Translations under genes and position numbers: made by a program
DNA from: Bacteroidia bacterium
GTDB taxonomy: Bacteria > Bacteroidota > Bacteroidia > NS11-12g > UBA955
DNA: 64,000 nucleotides
Reading direction: 5' to 3'
Assembly: GCA_030158725.1 (NCBI GenBank)
Contig: JAOASJ010000126.1
Span: 1 to 64,000 of the forward strand
Part shown: piece after piece, positions 29,525 to 40,033 of the stretch
How positions within the stretch are numbered: the first letter of the stretch is position 1
Layout: each line of letters begins with the position of its first letter
The notes under the pieces: generated by a model
What the model was told of the DNA's origin: nothing
Databases searched by the model: none
The model's input: the letters and a program-made list of their open reading frames with translations, nothing else

Positions 29525-32500
29525 TTAGTTGGCTTTAAAATAAATGTAGAATACGTATTCTGATTTTTCATTGTCGTACTCACTGTAAACTGAATAAAAG
29601 CCTTTTTCTTTCAGTTTGTTTTCAACGCTCTTAGGAATAAATGAATAGTCTTTTCCCTTGTATTTAAACTCATAAAATAATGCAGCACCTACTTTCGCTT
29701 TTATGGCAAATGAGGCTATGATATAATTGTTTTCAATAAGGGTGTTGCGGCCAATTACCATCATGTTTGTGTCTGTATTGAAAACATCTTTAGGAAAGCC
29801 TAATTGAGCAGAATCAATGAATATCCCAACAAATTTACTTAAGGCTGATTCTTTTTTGCCATAGGAGCCTGGATTGTTTGTGCCATAGCTACCTCTACCG
29901 CCGCCATCACCATAGCCCCGTGAGCTTCCTCTCGAATACGTGCTTTCATATTCATCTTCCCCATAATAATAGTAATTTCCATAGCGTTCAAAACTCAAGG
30001 CCTCTATTTGATAAGGGTTTCTGCTAATATCTAAGTCGAGAACAAAATCATTGAAATCTATACTCACGCCGGAATGACCAATTTCAGATTTTGGAAAACA
30101 AATGTCACTGGCATTTGATACTTCGAAATGGGCATCTTTGTTATATCTGATTTCTTTGGCTTTAAACAAAAGAGGAGAGGGTAAGTATACGTCAAATTGT
30201 CTAGCGGTATTGCTGTATTCATTCACCTGTTTGTTCTTGTACAAGAGGGAAGTATCCCAGCGGTGGAAAAGGTTTTTTGAAAATTGTATACTTAAATATT
30301 TCGGATAAATACTTACCCTAGTTTGCGCTTTGTCTTTGGTGTTCACATTTACCATAAAGGGTATAGAACTAATTGAATTCGCTTTGGTATAACATGGGTT
30401 TAGGCAAAGTTCTAGTCCATTGTAATTGGGTATTTTAATGTTCAGTTTTTCGAAGGACAACAAATCAAAGGAAGCAAAACTGGCATTTTCATTGTTGTTG
30501 AATTGCAAGTTTTTATAGAACAATCTGTTAAGGTATTCGTCAATAGGTGCATGGAAATTAAAACTCCATTCGCGCAACTTGGTTTGACTCACCAAATCTT
30601 TTAAACCTGGGGCATAAGAAATTCTTGAGCTTGTTGTGTCTAGGCATTCACATTCCAATTGAGAAAAAGACTTTAAAGAATAACCATTCTTATATTGGAT
30701 TTCTTTGTTGAATGAGCCATCTTCATTGTAAAAAGTCCAGGTGCTGTCAGACTTGCCGTTTTTATACCAAGCAACTGTTTTTGGTTTTCCGTTATTCCAC
30801 CATTGCAGATAAGGACCATTTTGTTTGTGGTTTTCCCATTCTTCATATTGGGTTTTTATACCATTGATGTTAAAGCTCTCAATAATTTGATGTTTTAAAT
30901 TTGAGGTGGTGAAATAACTGCTTGACTTTAATTGTCCATTTTTGTGAAAGTTTTTATAGCCAATATTTATACCTGAATCGTAGTTGATTTCAGTTTCAAT
31001 TTTGCCATTTGGGTACCACAAGGTGTGTGTGCCGTGCATTTTATTGTCTAGGTAAAAAGCCAACATTTTAATTTGCCCCGAATCGTACCATTCTCTTTTT
31101 TCTATAGATTTGTTGTTCAAACTAATTTCCATGAAGGATTTAAATCCGCTAGGATAATAACTGTAGCTGGTATCATTGTATTTGCCAAAATGTTCGGTTT
31201 CTTCCTTAAAAACGTTGCCATTGGCATGGTAAATTTTGAATGGTCCGTAGGCTTTTTGATTCTCTAAATAACAATCCACCATTTTGTTCCCATTGGGATA
31301 AAAGAGGTTTAATTTAACGTGTTCGCCAAATTCATATTTAAAAAATGAACGGGCTGCAGGGTTGGCAAGTCGGTCGGGATCCCGGGAGATGTCTATGTTT
31401 TTTTGCTTAACTGTCTTATTGTAAAGTGTATAAAAATGATTGATTAAGGTGTCTGTTTGACGCATGGTCGAGTCCTTATACAAAGCTTTTAATACACTGC
31501 CATCAGAGGCCCAAAACAGATCGTAATCCATTGCTCTGCCATGCACATCATAATCCGTTAAGCTTTTTAAATTTCCATTGTAATAATACTTTAAAACTCT
31601 GCCAACTCGGTGGGAATGGTATAAAATTTCCAGTTCTTTCAACTTGCCGTTGTTGTGAAATTTTAGGCTATATAAAAAATCGGTTGAGCTATACGCTTGG
31701 GTGTTTTTAAGGTTAATATGGTATTGTATTTCATTATTGATATTGTTTTCGTAATACTGAATACGTTTAAAGACATGGTCCCCATTATAGTAAGTAACTG
31801 TTTTTGGCATACCTGTTTTGTAATATTCAAAATGGGTTTTCAAATAATCCATTTTGTTGTTTAGTGTATTGCGGGCAGAGTCAACTTGAATCATTGAGCT
31901 TATTTTGCCATCTTTGTCGTAAGTTTTAACTTCTCCATTTGGGAGGTTGTGCTTGAAATACCTAGACTCCATTAATTGTCCATTCTCATACCAAATAAGC
32001 CATTGTCCTTCTTTAAAGCCCATCACATAATTGCCTTTTTCAATTAAGTTTCCGTTTTCCGCATATATAAGTTGCTCCCCATCTTTAACAGAACAAAAGG
32101 TGTCTTTTTTTAGCACATAATTTTCTACAGTTCTTATAATGTTGTTGTCATTCCAGTAAGTAGCCTTGCCGATTTTTTGTCCGTTTTTATACATTACCTC
32201 GCTAGACTTAATGCCATTGAGAAAGTAGTTGGTAAAAAGGCCATCTTCCTTGCCGTGTATGTATTTGCCTATGCTTTTCTTATTGCCATTGTTGTAATAT
32301 GTTTGATAGTTTCCATGGTAAATGGTTCTGTGGTATTTGCGTATGCTATCATATTTGTCGTACGACTCAGTAAATTGAGAAAGATTGCCGTTGCTTTCCC
32401 ATGTTTTATTGATACCGTCAACACGGTCTAGTTTGTAGTTTGTTTCTTGCTTTTTTAAACCGCTTTCATACCACAATTCATACAAGCCATTTTTTTTGCC

Positions 32501-33211
32501 AAACACATAATTGCAATGCTCGGACATTTTGCCGTTTTCAAAATATGTAATTTGCTCTCCATTCTTTATTTCTCTTTTGTATCTTTTGCTGGTGTCTTGT
32601 GCATAATGATAAACATACCTCAGTTTTCCACTTGTATACCAAGCCTTGCTGCTTAAGGTCTCGTCGTTTTTATACGTTATTTCCGATCTTTTACTTCCTG
32701 TTTCATAGTATTCTATCCATTTTCCATACCTGGCACCCGCTTTGTAATTGCCAGAGGTTTGAATGCCTCCACTTTTGTAATACTTTAAATATTTACCATC
32801 TAGTTTGGTGTAATAATCATTAATAGGTTTATTGTATTTAACATCAACAACGACATCGTATTTAGCCTTTATGTAATGCTCTTCACTTTGCATTTGACCA
32901 TTGTCATACCATTCTTTGATAGACATACATAGGTCATTCACATAAATATGCTCGCGTCGAACTTGGCCGTTGTCGTACCAGAAAAGGTGTTTGCCTTCTT
33001 TTAAACTGTCGATTATAAATTCTTCACTGGCCAAATTTCCACTAATATGGTAAGTGCGGATGGTGGTTTTATTCCCTTCCTTAGTGGTGATCGATTGAAT
33101 TGCTTTTTTATTGTACCTAGAATATACCGTATCAGAATGGAAATTTGATTGGCCAATTCCACAAGTAATACTTGTGAAAATGATTAAAAATAGCAGATAA
33201 ATTTTACGCAT
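29525..33211 (-). CDS. Giant MORN_2/YwqK-like repeat secreted protein
   Basis: 1228 aa, signal peptide, roughly 25 WYxNGxxKxxxxY-type motifs, unique C-terminal region. Confidence 0.88.
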   Translation of the reverse strand: MRKIYLLFLIIFTSITCGIGQSNFHSDTVYSRYNKKAIQSITTKEGNKTTIRTYHISGNLASEEFIIDSLKEGKHLFWYDNGQVRREHIYVNDLCMSIKEWYDNGQMQSEEHYIKAKYDVVVDVKYNKPINDYYTKLDGKYLKYYKSGGIQTSGNYKAGARYGKWIEYYETGSKRSEITYKNDETLSSKAWYTSGKLRYVYHYAQDTSKRYKREIKNGEQITYFENGKMSEHCNYVFGKKNGLYELWYESGLKKQETNYKLDRVDGINKTWESNGNLSQFTESYDKYDSIRKYHRTIYHGNYQTYYNNGNKKSIGKYIHGKEDGLFTNYFLNGIKSSEVMYKNGQKIGKATYWNDNNIIRTVENYVLKKDTFCSVKDGEQLIYAENGNLIEKGNYVMGFKEGQWLIWYENGQLMESRYFKHNLPNGEVKTYDKDGKISSMIQVDSARNTLNNKMDYLKTHFEYYKTGMPKTVTYYNGDHVFKRIQYYENNINNEIQYHINLKNTQAYSSTDFLYSLKFHNNGKLKELEILYHSHRVGRVLKYYYNGNLKSLTDYDVHGRAMDYDLFWASDGSVLKALYKDSTMRQTDTLINHFYTLYNKTVKQKNIDISRDPDRLANPAARSFFKYEFGEHVKLNLFYPNGNKMVDCYLENQKAYGPFKIYHANGNVFKEETEHFGKYNDTSYSYYPSGFKSFMEISLNNKSIEKREWYDSGQIKMLAFYLDNKMHGTHTLWYPNGKIETEINYDSGINIGYKNFHKNGQLKSSSYFTTSNLKHQIIESFNINGIKTQYEEWENHKQNGPYLQWWNNGKPKTVAWYKNGKSDSTWTFYNEDGSFNKEIQYKNGYSLKSFSQLECECLDTTSSRISYAPGLKDLVSQTKLREWSFNFHAPIDEYLNRLFYKNLQFNNNENASFASFDLLSFEKLNIKIPNYNGLELCLNPCYTKANSISSIPFMVNVNTKDKAQTRVSIYPKYLSIQFSKNLFHRWDTSLLYKNKQVNEYSNTARQFDVYLPSPLLFKAKEIRYNKDAHFEVSNASDICFPKSEIGHSGVSIDFNDFVLDLDISRNPYQIEALSFERYGNYYYYGEDEYESTYSRGSSRGYGDGGGRGSYGTNNPGSYGKKESALSKFVGIFIDSAQLGFPKDVFNTDTNMMVIGRNTLIENNYIIASFAIKAKVGAALFYEFKYKGKDYSFIPKSVENKLKEKGFYSVYSEYDNEKSEYVFYIYFKAN

Positions 33212-33222
33212 AATAGAAATAC

Positions 33223-33867
33223 TTAGATTTTCGTTTCTTCAGCGTAAGCTTGGTCTAGTGTTCTTGTAAATACCTCCAAAGGTTGCGCGCCTGAAATCCC
33301 GTATTTGCGGTTGAATACAAAGAAAGGAACTCCGCGCACACCAATTTGTTGGGCTTCATAAGCATCGAATTCAACTTGCTCTGAAAATTGTTTTTCATCT
33401 AAAACCTTTTCTGCTTCAGCGGCATTTAAACCAATAGACACAGCAATTTCAATTAGTTCAGTCTTGCTGTCAATGTTTTTGCCTTCCATGAAATAGGCTT
33501 TAAACAAGGCCTCCTCAATGGCATCGCCTAAATTTTGAGTTTTCGCAAATTGAATTATGCGGTGGGCATTAAAGGTGTTAGCAACCACAGTAGCGTCCAT
33601 GTTGTAATTCAAACCAACTTCTTCAGCCATGGCTGTAACTTGCTCACCCATTTGTTTGGCATATTCAATAGTCCAACCTTTGGCTTCGGCTAAATATTCG
33701 TGTATGCTTTGGATTTTATTGGTTTTAAGTTCTGGATTTAACTGAAAGCTTTTCCATTCTATTTCTACATCCGATTGGTGTTCAAATCCATTCAATGCTT
33801 CTTCCAAACGGCGTTTTCCAATATAGCAAAAGGGGCAGGCTACATCGCTCCAAATTTCAATTTTCAT
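33223..33867 (-). CDS. DsbA-family (FrnE-like) oxidoreductase
   Basis: WSDVACPFCYIGKRRLEEAL, GVRGVPFFVFN; start ATG at 33867, as the ORF track start 33876 is the TTG inside the -7 element. Confidence 0.92.
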   Translation of the reverse strand: MKIEIWSDVACPFCYIGKRRLEEALNGFEHQSDVEIEWKSFQLNPELKTNKIQSIHEYLAEAKGWTIEYAKQMGEQVTAMAEEVGLNYNMDATVVANTFNAHRIIQFAKTQNLGDAIEEALFKAYFMEGKNIDSKTELIEIAVSIGLNAAEAEKVLDEKQFSEQVEFDAYEAQQIGVRGVPFFVFNRKYGISGAQPLEVFTRTLDQAYAEETKI

Positions 33868-33873
33868 ATGCCA

Positions 33874-33881
33874 CAAATATA
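33874..33881 (-). promoter_or_regulatory. Candidate -7 element for the DsbA/MORN operon
   Basis: TATATTTG on the minus strand, 6 nt before the ATG. Confidence 0.6.
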
Positions 33882-34359
33882 AGGCTTATATGCTTTTTTA
33901 TTTCGGATATTAGACTGTAAATTTAAGTGTTAAAAAATTTGATTTATTGGTGTTTTGAGCGCTGTTTCGAGGAATTAAAATTCAAGTTCAAGAGTAAAAT
34001 TTGTCGTTTTTGTCTCTGAAATTCATGCAATTAGTTCAAAATTAAGAAGTTTTTCTTTTTCTTTTCTTAAAATAGTTAAAACGTAATTGTTTGAATTTTA
34101 AATAATAAAAAATATTTTGTTTAAACAAAGTTGCACAATACTCAATAATATGACATTTATTTCATAAATAATTAGAATTATTCACAAGTAAGAATTGTAT
34201 ATTTGTGTAGAATCTAAACTGAAATTATTGAATATTTATAATTGAATTACAATTACTTTAATAACGTAACAATTGTTTTAACTTTCACAAAACTTGGGAA
34301 TGCTTTTAGAGTTTCATCTTTTTCTGTTTCAAACTTAATTTTAGAAAAGGAGGGTAGTA

Positions 34360-36357
34360 ATGGATAGAGATAGGGCTTGTGATCCTAAACGCCTGAATGC
34401 CTTGAGTCAATTCCAGATTATGGATAGTGAATCTGAGAAGGAATTCGATGACATTGTCAAATTGGCGGCAGAATATACCGAATGTCCAATAGCCTATATT
34501 TCTTTTGTTGACGATAAGCGCTCTTGGTTTAAGGCCAGAATAGGAATAGATGTAAATGAAGTTAGCATGGAACATTCATTTTGTGCTCAGTATACAGGTG
34601 TAGATCCATATTTATTAATAAACGATATTGATTCAAAGTCTGAATACAAAAACTTTCCGATACTAAAGCAATATCCTAACTTGAAATTTTATGCCGGTAT
34701 CCCAATTATTACAGTTGATGGATACATGCTGGGTTTTTTATCTGTAATGGATAACAAGTCAAGAGAAATTTCAGATGTTCAATTAAAATTCATGGGTTTG
34801 TTGCGCGATCAGGTTTTGAATTTGTTGCGTCTGAATTTAAAAGCGATAAACATTGAAAAATTAAGACAAGAGTCTGCAAGGAAATCAGTACATCTGAGAA
34901 ATTTATTTAACTATTCAATTGATGGGGTTATGATTTTTGATTCAGATTTTAAAGTCATAGAATGGAATCCAGTTTTAGAAAATATTTTTCAAATAAAATC
35001 GGTTGATGCAACCGGTAAAATGTTTTTAGATTTGATTTTTGATGGACAACAAGCCAGAGAATTTGAGAAAAATGTAGAGACCTTTATGGCTGGTGGATAT
35101 AAAACCCAGGGCAATGTTGTGTTTGAACAATCTGGAAAAGATCGCGCTGGTAATATTAAATATTTATCCATTGGTGTGTCAAGTTTTATCGGACAAAGAG
35201 GGCAATATTTTCCTTGCTTTATTTCTGACAGGACGGAATATATTTCAGCTCAAAAGGAAATAGCCAATCAAAAGCGTTTTTATGAAACGGTAATAAACAA
35301 TATACCTACGGACATCGTTGTATTTGATCGGAATCACCGTTACGTTTTTGTTAATCCAGAAGGAATTAAAAATCCTGAATTACGTGCTTTTGCAATTGGT
35401 AAAGATGATATTGAATACGCAAAGCACCTCAATAGAAGTATTGAGCCAGCCTTGCAAAGGAGAAAATTTTTTAATGAAGCTATAGAAACCAAACATCAAA
35501 TTGGTTGGGAGGAATCAGCCTACGGTTTAGATGGTCAGAGTTATACCAAACTCAGACGCTTTTTCCCAATTGTAGACGAGAACAATGAAGTGAATTTAGT
35601 TATAGGTTATGGGCTTGATATTTCGGATAGAAAACGCTTAGAGGAGGAACAAAAAAGTTTGATGGAAAAACTATCCTATCAAAACTTACAGCTCAGCGAT
35701 TTTTGCAATATTATTTCCCATAATTTACGTGCTCCTCTGGTGAGTATGACTATGCTCACTGAGTTTATTCATACAGCGGAAGACCAAGAAGAGCAAAAAT
35801 TATTGGTTTCAAAATTGGATCCTGTACTTAACAGTTTGAATGAAACCTTTGACGAATTGGTAAACTCACTTCAAATTCAACAAGACACAAAAATCCCAGT
35901 TGAGAAAAATGATTTGCACGACAGCATTCAAAGAGTGCTAAATGCTATGGATTTTGATATTTTACACAACAATGTAAAATTTGAATTTGAAATAGAGTCT
36001 ACACCCATAATCTCTTTCCCTGTTAAATACATGAACAGTATTTTGCAAAATTTAATCAGCAATGCAATTAAATACCGTTCATTGGAACGTGACCCAATTA
36101 TTAAAATATCAAGTAAAAAATTTGAAGACGAAATCGAATTATATGTATCTGACAATGGATTAGGAATAGACATTAATAGATACAAAGACCAAATCTTTAA
36201 AATAGGAAAAATATTTCACCGCCACCCCAATGCAAAAGGTTTTGGTTTGTTTATGACTAAAGCGCAAGTTGAAGCCATGGGTGGAAAAATTGAAATAGAC
36301 AGTAAAATCAACGAAGGAACAACATTTAAAATCACATTTATAGATCAGCAAATATGA
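34360..36357 (+). CDS. Soluble GAF-PAS-PAS sensor histidine kinase
   Basis: GAF CPIAYISFVDDKRSWFKARIG; PAS domains; FCNIISHNLRAPLVSM; GFGLFMTKAQVEAMGGKI; no TM segment. Confidence 0.9.
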   Translation: MDRDRACDPKRLNALSQFQIMDSESEKEFDDIVKLAAEYTECPIAYISFVDDKRSWFKARIGIDVNEVSMEHSFCAQYTGVDPYLLINDIDSKSEYKNFPILKQYPNLKFYAGIPIITVDGYMLGFLSVMDNKSREISDVQLKFMGLLRDQVLNLLRLNLKAINIEKLRQESARKSVHLRNLFNYSIDGVMIFDSDFKVIEWNPVLENIFQIKSVDATGKMFLDLIFDGQQAREFEKNVETFMAGGYKTQGNVVFEQSGKDRAGNIKYLSIGVSSFIGQRGQYFPCFISDRTEYISAQKEIANQKRFYETVINNIPTDIVVFDRNHRYVFVNPEGIKNPELRAFAIGKDDIEYAKHLNRSIEPALQRRKFFNEAIETKHQIGWEESAYGLDGQSYTKLRRFFPIVDENNEVNLVIGYGLDISDRKRLEEEQKSLMEKLSYQNLQLSDFCNIISHNLRAPLVSMTMLTEFIHTAEDQEEQKLLVSKLDPVLNSLNETFDELVNSLQIQQDTKIPVEKNDLHDSIQRVLNAMDFDILHNNVKFEFEIESTPIISFPVKYMNSILQNLISNAIKYRSLERDPIIKISSKKFEDEIELYVSDNGLGIDINRYKDQIFKIGKIFHRHPNAKGFGLFMTKAQVEAMGGKIEIDSKINEGTTFKITFIDQQI

Positions 36358-36764
36358 GGCAACTAAAAATATTTATTATTGACGACGACAGTGTAATCGC
36401 TTTTTTAGCTAAAAAAACGATAGACTCCAGCAATGTCTCAAGTAAAATCAGAGATTTCCAAGAGGGTAGCGATGCCTTAGCTTTTTTAAAAGAATTTTGT
36501 GATGTCGCAGAGGAATTACCTGACATAATTTTACTAGATATCAGTATGCCAATTATGGATGGTTGGCACTTCCTAGAGGAATACGCTAAGTTAATGCCTA
36601 AAATGTCTAAGAAGAATAATTTATATATGTTCTCATCATCAATTAGTCAAATCGACATAGAACGCGCTAAAAGTAATCCTTTGGTAAAAGACTATATTTT
36701 CAAACCATTGCAAAAAGAAAGATTTTTAGCTATGGTTGAAGAACTTGGTGAAACCATGAACTAG
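36354..36764 (+). CDS. Single-domain response regulator
   Basis: FIIDDDSVIAFLAKKTI, LLDISMPIMDGW; overlaps the kinase stop by 4 nt. Confidence 0.93.
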   Translation: MRQLKIFIIDDDSVIAFLAKKTIDSSNVSSKIRDFQEGSDALAFLKEFCDVAEELPDIILLDISMPIMDGWHFLEEYAKLMPKMSKKNNLYMFSSSISQIDIERAKSNPLVKDYIFKPLQKERFLAMVEELGETMN

Positions 36765-37936
36765 ATAAAAAACTCTTTTTTTGAATTGATTCGTTCAAAT
36801 GCTTCACTCAAAATTGCCTCTGAGCTAGCATAACAGATTCTTAAATAGCCTTCTGATTTAGACTCAAACCAATTATTACCTCCAGGTACTAACGCTACAT
36901 TGCTAATGTCTAATATATTTTTTACCAATTCTTCTGAATTGATTTCTTGTCTTATTTTAGGGAACATCAAATAGGTTGAATCACTTTCAACGGGGTGAAG
37001 AAATCCTGAGTTTTTTACAAAATTCTGACTCAGTGTTTTCATTTTACCCAAGTGTTTTCTGAAACCATTTAACCAATCGTCGCACTCACTTAGCGCACTA
37101 ATACCAGCCGCTTGTGCTAAGGGTGACAATCCAAAGGCTGTAGATTGGTGTAAAGAGTTTTCAAGTACTTTTCGGTAAAAGGTATTATTGGGGCTAATAA
37201 TATAGCCGATACGCAGTCCCGCTAATCCAAAGTTTTTAGATAAACCCGAAATTACAACCGTCTTTTCGTAAGGAATACTTGAAGAATTTAAAACACTAAT
37301 GACCTTTTTGTCGTAGTAAATATCTGCCCATATTTCATCTGCTATCAACCATAAATCATGCTTTTTTGCAAACGATTTTAGCTTGTTTATTTGTTCTAAA
37401 GTATAACTTTTGCCTAGAGGATTATTTGGATTACAAAGCATGATTGCTTTGGTTTTGGAATTGATTTTTTGCTCCAGTTCAATAAAATCGTATTCTGCAG
37501 TATCCATATTTACTTCACAAGGAATCGCGCTTCCTTTTGCATACTCTATAGATTTTCTAAAAAGAAAGTCTACCGGATTGGGGATAATTGCTTGCTCGCC
37601 TTCTTTCAATATGGTTTTCATAACCACAAACAAAGCATAAGCAGCGCTGTTAACAGGTAAAATAAACTCTGGGTTACAATCTGCTAAATGCTGTCTTTTA
37701 TACCAATTTGAGATGGCTTGTTTAAATTCATACAAACCTTCTGCTGGTCCGTAAGAAAAGTAGCCATCTTCTATATATTTTTTAATGCTTTCTTTGATAG
37801 GAGGGGCAACAGGGAAATCGGGGTCAGCTGCAGTTAAAGGTATTATACCCTTGGGGTGTACAGCCCAACGGTAATTAAATGCTTTTTTTTCTAAAGCATC
37901 AATGTTTACATTTTCATTTGAGAAAAATCTATCCAT
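36761..37936 (-). CDS. Class I/II PLP aminotransferase / MalY-PatB-like
   Basis: ICNPNNPLGK-like CNPNNPLG, ADEIWADI, SGLSKNFGLAGLRIGY. Confidence 0.88.
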   Translation of the reverse strand: MDRFFSNENVNIDALEKKAFNYRWAVHPKGIIPLTAADPDFPVAPPIKESIKKYIEDGYFSYGPAEGLYEFKQAISNWYKRQHLADCNPEFILPVNSAAYALFVVMKTILKEGEQAIIPNPVDFLFRKSIEYAKGSAIPCEVNMDTAEYDFIELEQKINSKTKAIMLCNPNNPLGKSYTLEQINKLKSFAKKHDLWLIADEIWADIYYDKKVISVLNSSSIPYEKTVVISGLSKNFGLAGLRIGYIISPNNTFYRKVLENSLHQSTAFGLSPLAQAAGISALSECDDWLNGFRKHLGKMKTLSQNFVKNSGFLHPVESDSTYLMFPKIRQEINSEELVKNILDISNVALVPGGNNWFESKSEGYLRICYASSEAILSEAFERINSKKEFFI

Positions 37937-37937
37937 T

Positions 37938-39905
37938 TTAATGTAATGATATTGGAATTTTTAATTGTTCAACATTGGTGAGATTTAAAAAATCTTTAAC
38001 CAAGTCATCACCTTCGTTAATATAAAATTGAATCTGTTCTTTTCTATCTTGATAATATTGGTCAAATACGTCCTCTAAACTTTGGTTTTCGCCTTGTTTT
38101 GACAAATTGGATAGCAAACAAGAGACATCTTCGAGTGCTGAGTTTGCTCCCTGACTGGTAAATGCAATTAATGGGTGTGCGGCATCTCCCGCTAAAACCA
38201 AATTGCTTGAATGGAATGAAGGCAATAAATCCATTCGTTTGGCCACCCAAAGAACAGACTTTGCTGGATCGCTATATTTCACCACATTTTGAAATTCTAT
38301 TGGATAGTTTTTAACTGTGTCTAATGCATAATTTTTAATGCTTTCAGGGTCTCTGTCATTTAATGGATGTGTGGAATTGTTAAATTGAATAAACCATATA
38401 TAATCGCCACCACCAAGAGGAATTAAGCCCATGTTTTTGCCATTTTCTTTGTCAATTATTTTTAGAAATTCATCGCTAGGAATATTTAATTCATGCTGGT
38501 TTAATATTCCTACAATTTCCCTTTCATTGATTTCTTCCAATATTAGATTTGGGAAAATTTGTGACCTGATTTTTGAGTGAATACCATCACAAGCAAAGTA
38601 AATATCATTTTGAATCGTTTGCCCATTTTGCATACTCAAGCTTTCAATTTTGTTTTCTGAATTGTAGTTGATATTTGCTACCTGATTTTCCATTAAGAGA
38701 TGGTCATCGCCAACTTCATCTTGTAAAATTTTCAGGAAATTTTCACGGCTAATTGCAGTGCATTCTTCAAGGATTTGGGTAAATAAAAGTTGTCCTTTGG
38801 GGTTAATGGCTTTAAAGAAATTAAGCGTATTGCTGTTTTTTAACAGAATATTCTTTAAACCCAATAGGCGCATTGCTTCCATGCCATTTTCAAGAAGCAA
38901 GAAGCCTAAGCCACCCGATTTAAATACATCATTTTTTTCGTAAATTTTAAAATCAATTTTATACCTTTTTAAATGCAGAGCTAGAAAGTAACCACAAACA
39001 CCGCCACCAATTATGGCCGCGTTTTTAAACTTCAATCCATTCTTATTTATTTTATAAGGAGAGTTGTTTATACTCCAATAGTTTATTTCGGTATTCTCTT
39101 CTTTAATTACTTCTCCTTTGTCAAAGGACTCTTGAAGGTCTGCATTTACTTTGTCAATACCTTCTTCGTTAATTGAATTTAGCTCTGATGTTGTCATTCC
39201 GTAAAAATTTTCTAAAATTTTAATCGCACTTGTTTTTGCCGTCTTCTTTGTTATTTCTCCATTCGATAATTCGAACATGATGTCTTCCCAATCTTTATAT
39301 ATTTCTTCTCCTCTGGTATTGTTGTTAATGTGTTTTACGTATTTTTTGTATTGGAAACTTTCATTGTAGAATACCATGCTTGGGTATGAGGTGATTTTCC
39401 AAATATCTCTTTCAATTAGATCGCGTTTAAAATCGTGTTCTGCAATTCCACTTTTGAAATCGGTAACAAACTGCGCTAAGTCTAATTTGCATTGTATTGC
39501 TGCACTTATTACATGGTGTTCTTTGCTAATGTCTTTGTGTTGAAGAAAAACCATTTCTCTAAGTGTGTGCAAAAAATGTAGGGCTTTCTTATTGCCTTGT
39601 TTTTTCGCTGCATAGTAGGCAATACAAGCAGGGAAGGAAGACTGAATAGGGTAGTCTGTCCAAATTTTCCCATCCATTATAACACCATATTTTCGACCGA
39701 GACTGGTCCACATCTCTGAAAGATATAAATCTTTAGGCATGGTCGTATTAGAAGGTTGGTAATATTCCCATGATTCTAAAAGCCCACCCATTCTTACCTC
39801 TATATCAATGTCATCGCCGTATTCAATGAGTAATTTATTTAAAAATGGTTCCGCTAGCCAGCAACTAGAACAGATGGGGTCGGTATAATAAACCAGTTTA
39901 ACCAT
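37938..39905 (-). CDS. Thioredoxin/DsbA-fold (CSSC) - FAD-dependent monooxygenase fusion protein
   Basis: 655 aa; YYTDPICSSCWLAEPFL at N-terminus; AAIIGGGVCGYFLALHLKRYKIDFKIYEK and LAGDAAHPLIAFTSQGANSALED in C-terminal two thirds. Confidence 0.9.
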   Translation of the reverse strand: MVKLVYYTDPICSSCWLAEPFLNKLLIEYGDDIDIEVRMGGLLESWEYYQPSNTTMPKDLYLSEMWTSLGRKYGVIMDGKIWTDYPIQSSFPACIAYYAAKKQGNKKALHFLHTLREMVFLQHKDISKEHHVISAAIQCKLDLAQFVTDFKSGIAEHDFKRDLIERDIWKITSYPSMVFYNESFQYKKYVKHINNNTRGEEIYKDWEDIMFELSNGEITKKTAKTSAIKILENFYGMTTSELNSINEEGIDKVNADLQESFDKGEVIKEENTEINYWSINNSPYKINKNGLKFKNAAIIGGGVCGYFLALHLKRYKIDFKIYEKNDVFKSGGLGFLLLENGMEAMRLLGLKNILLKNSNTLNFFKAINPKGQLLFTQILEECTAISRENFLKILQDEVGDDHLLMENQVANINYNSENKIESLSMQNGQTIQNDIYFACDGIHSKIRSQIFPNLILEEINEREIVGILNQHELNIPSDEFLKIIDKENGKNMGLIPLGGGDYIWFIQFNNSTHPLNDRDPESIKNYALDTVKNYPIEFQNVVKYSDPAKSVLWVAKRMDLLPSFHSSNLVLAGDAAHPLIAFTSQGANSALEDVSCLLSNLSKQGENQSLEDVFDQYYQDRKEQIQFYINEGDDLVKDFLNLTNVEQLKIPISLH

Positions 39906-40033
39906 TTTTAATATTTTTAATCATTTCTAAGGTTGTTGAAACAAGTAATTTTAATCTCCTCAGTACTAAATTAGTCTAAATACTCTACGCTTTCAAAATA
40001 TTAAAATTGTTTTTTGTTTAAAATTAAAACATT

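Noticed and set aside
29525-33211. MORN_2 giant as a toxin-antitoxin component
   Set aside because: The YwqK antitoxin label is homology-based; no toxin-like ORF is adjacent and the protein has a signal peptide.
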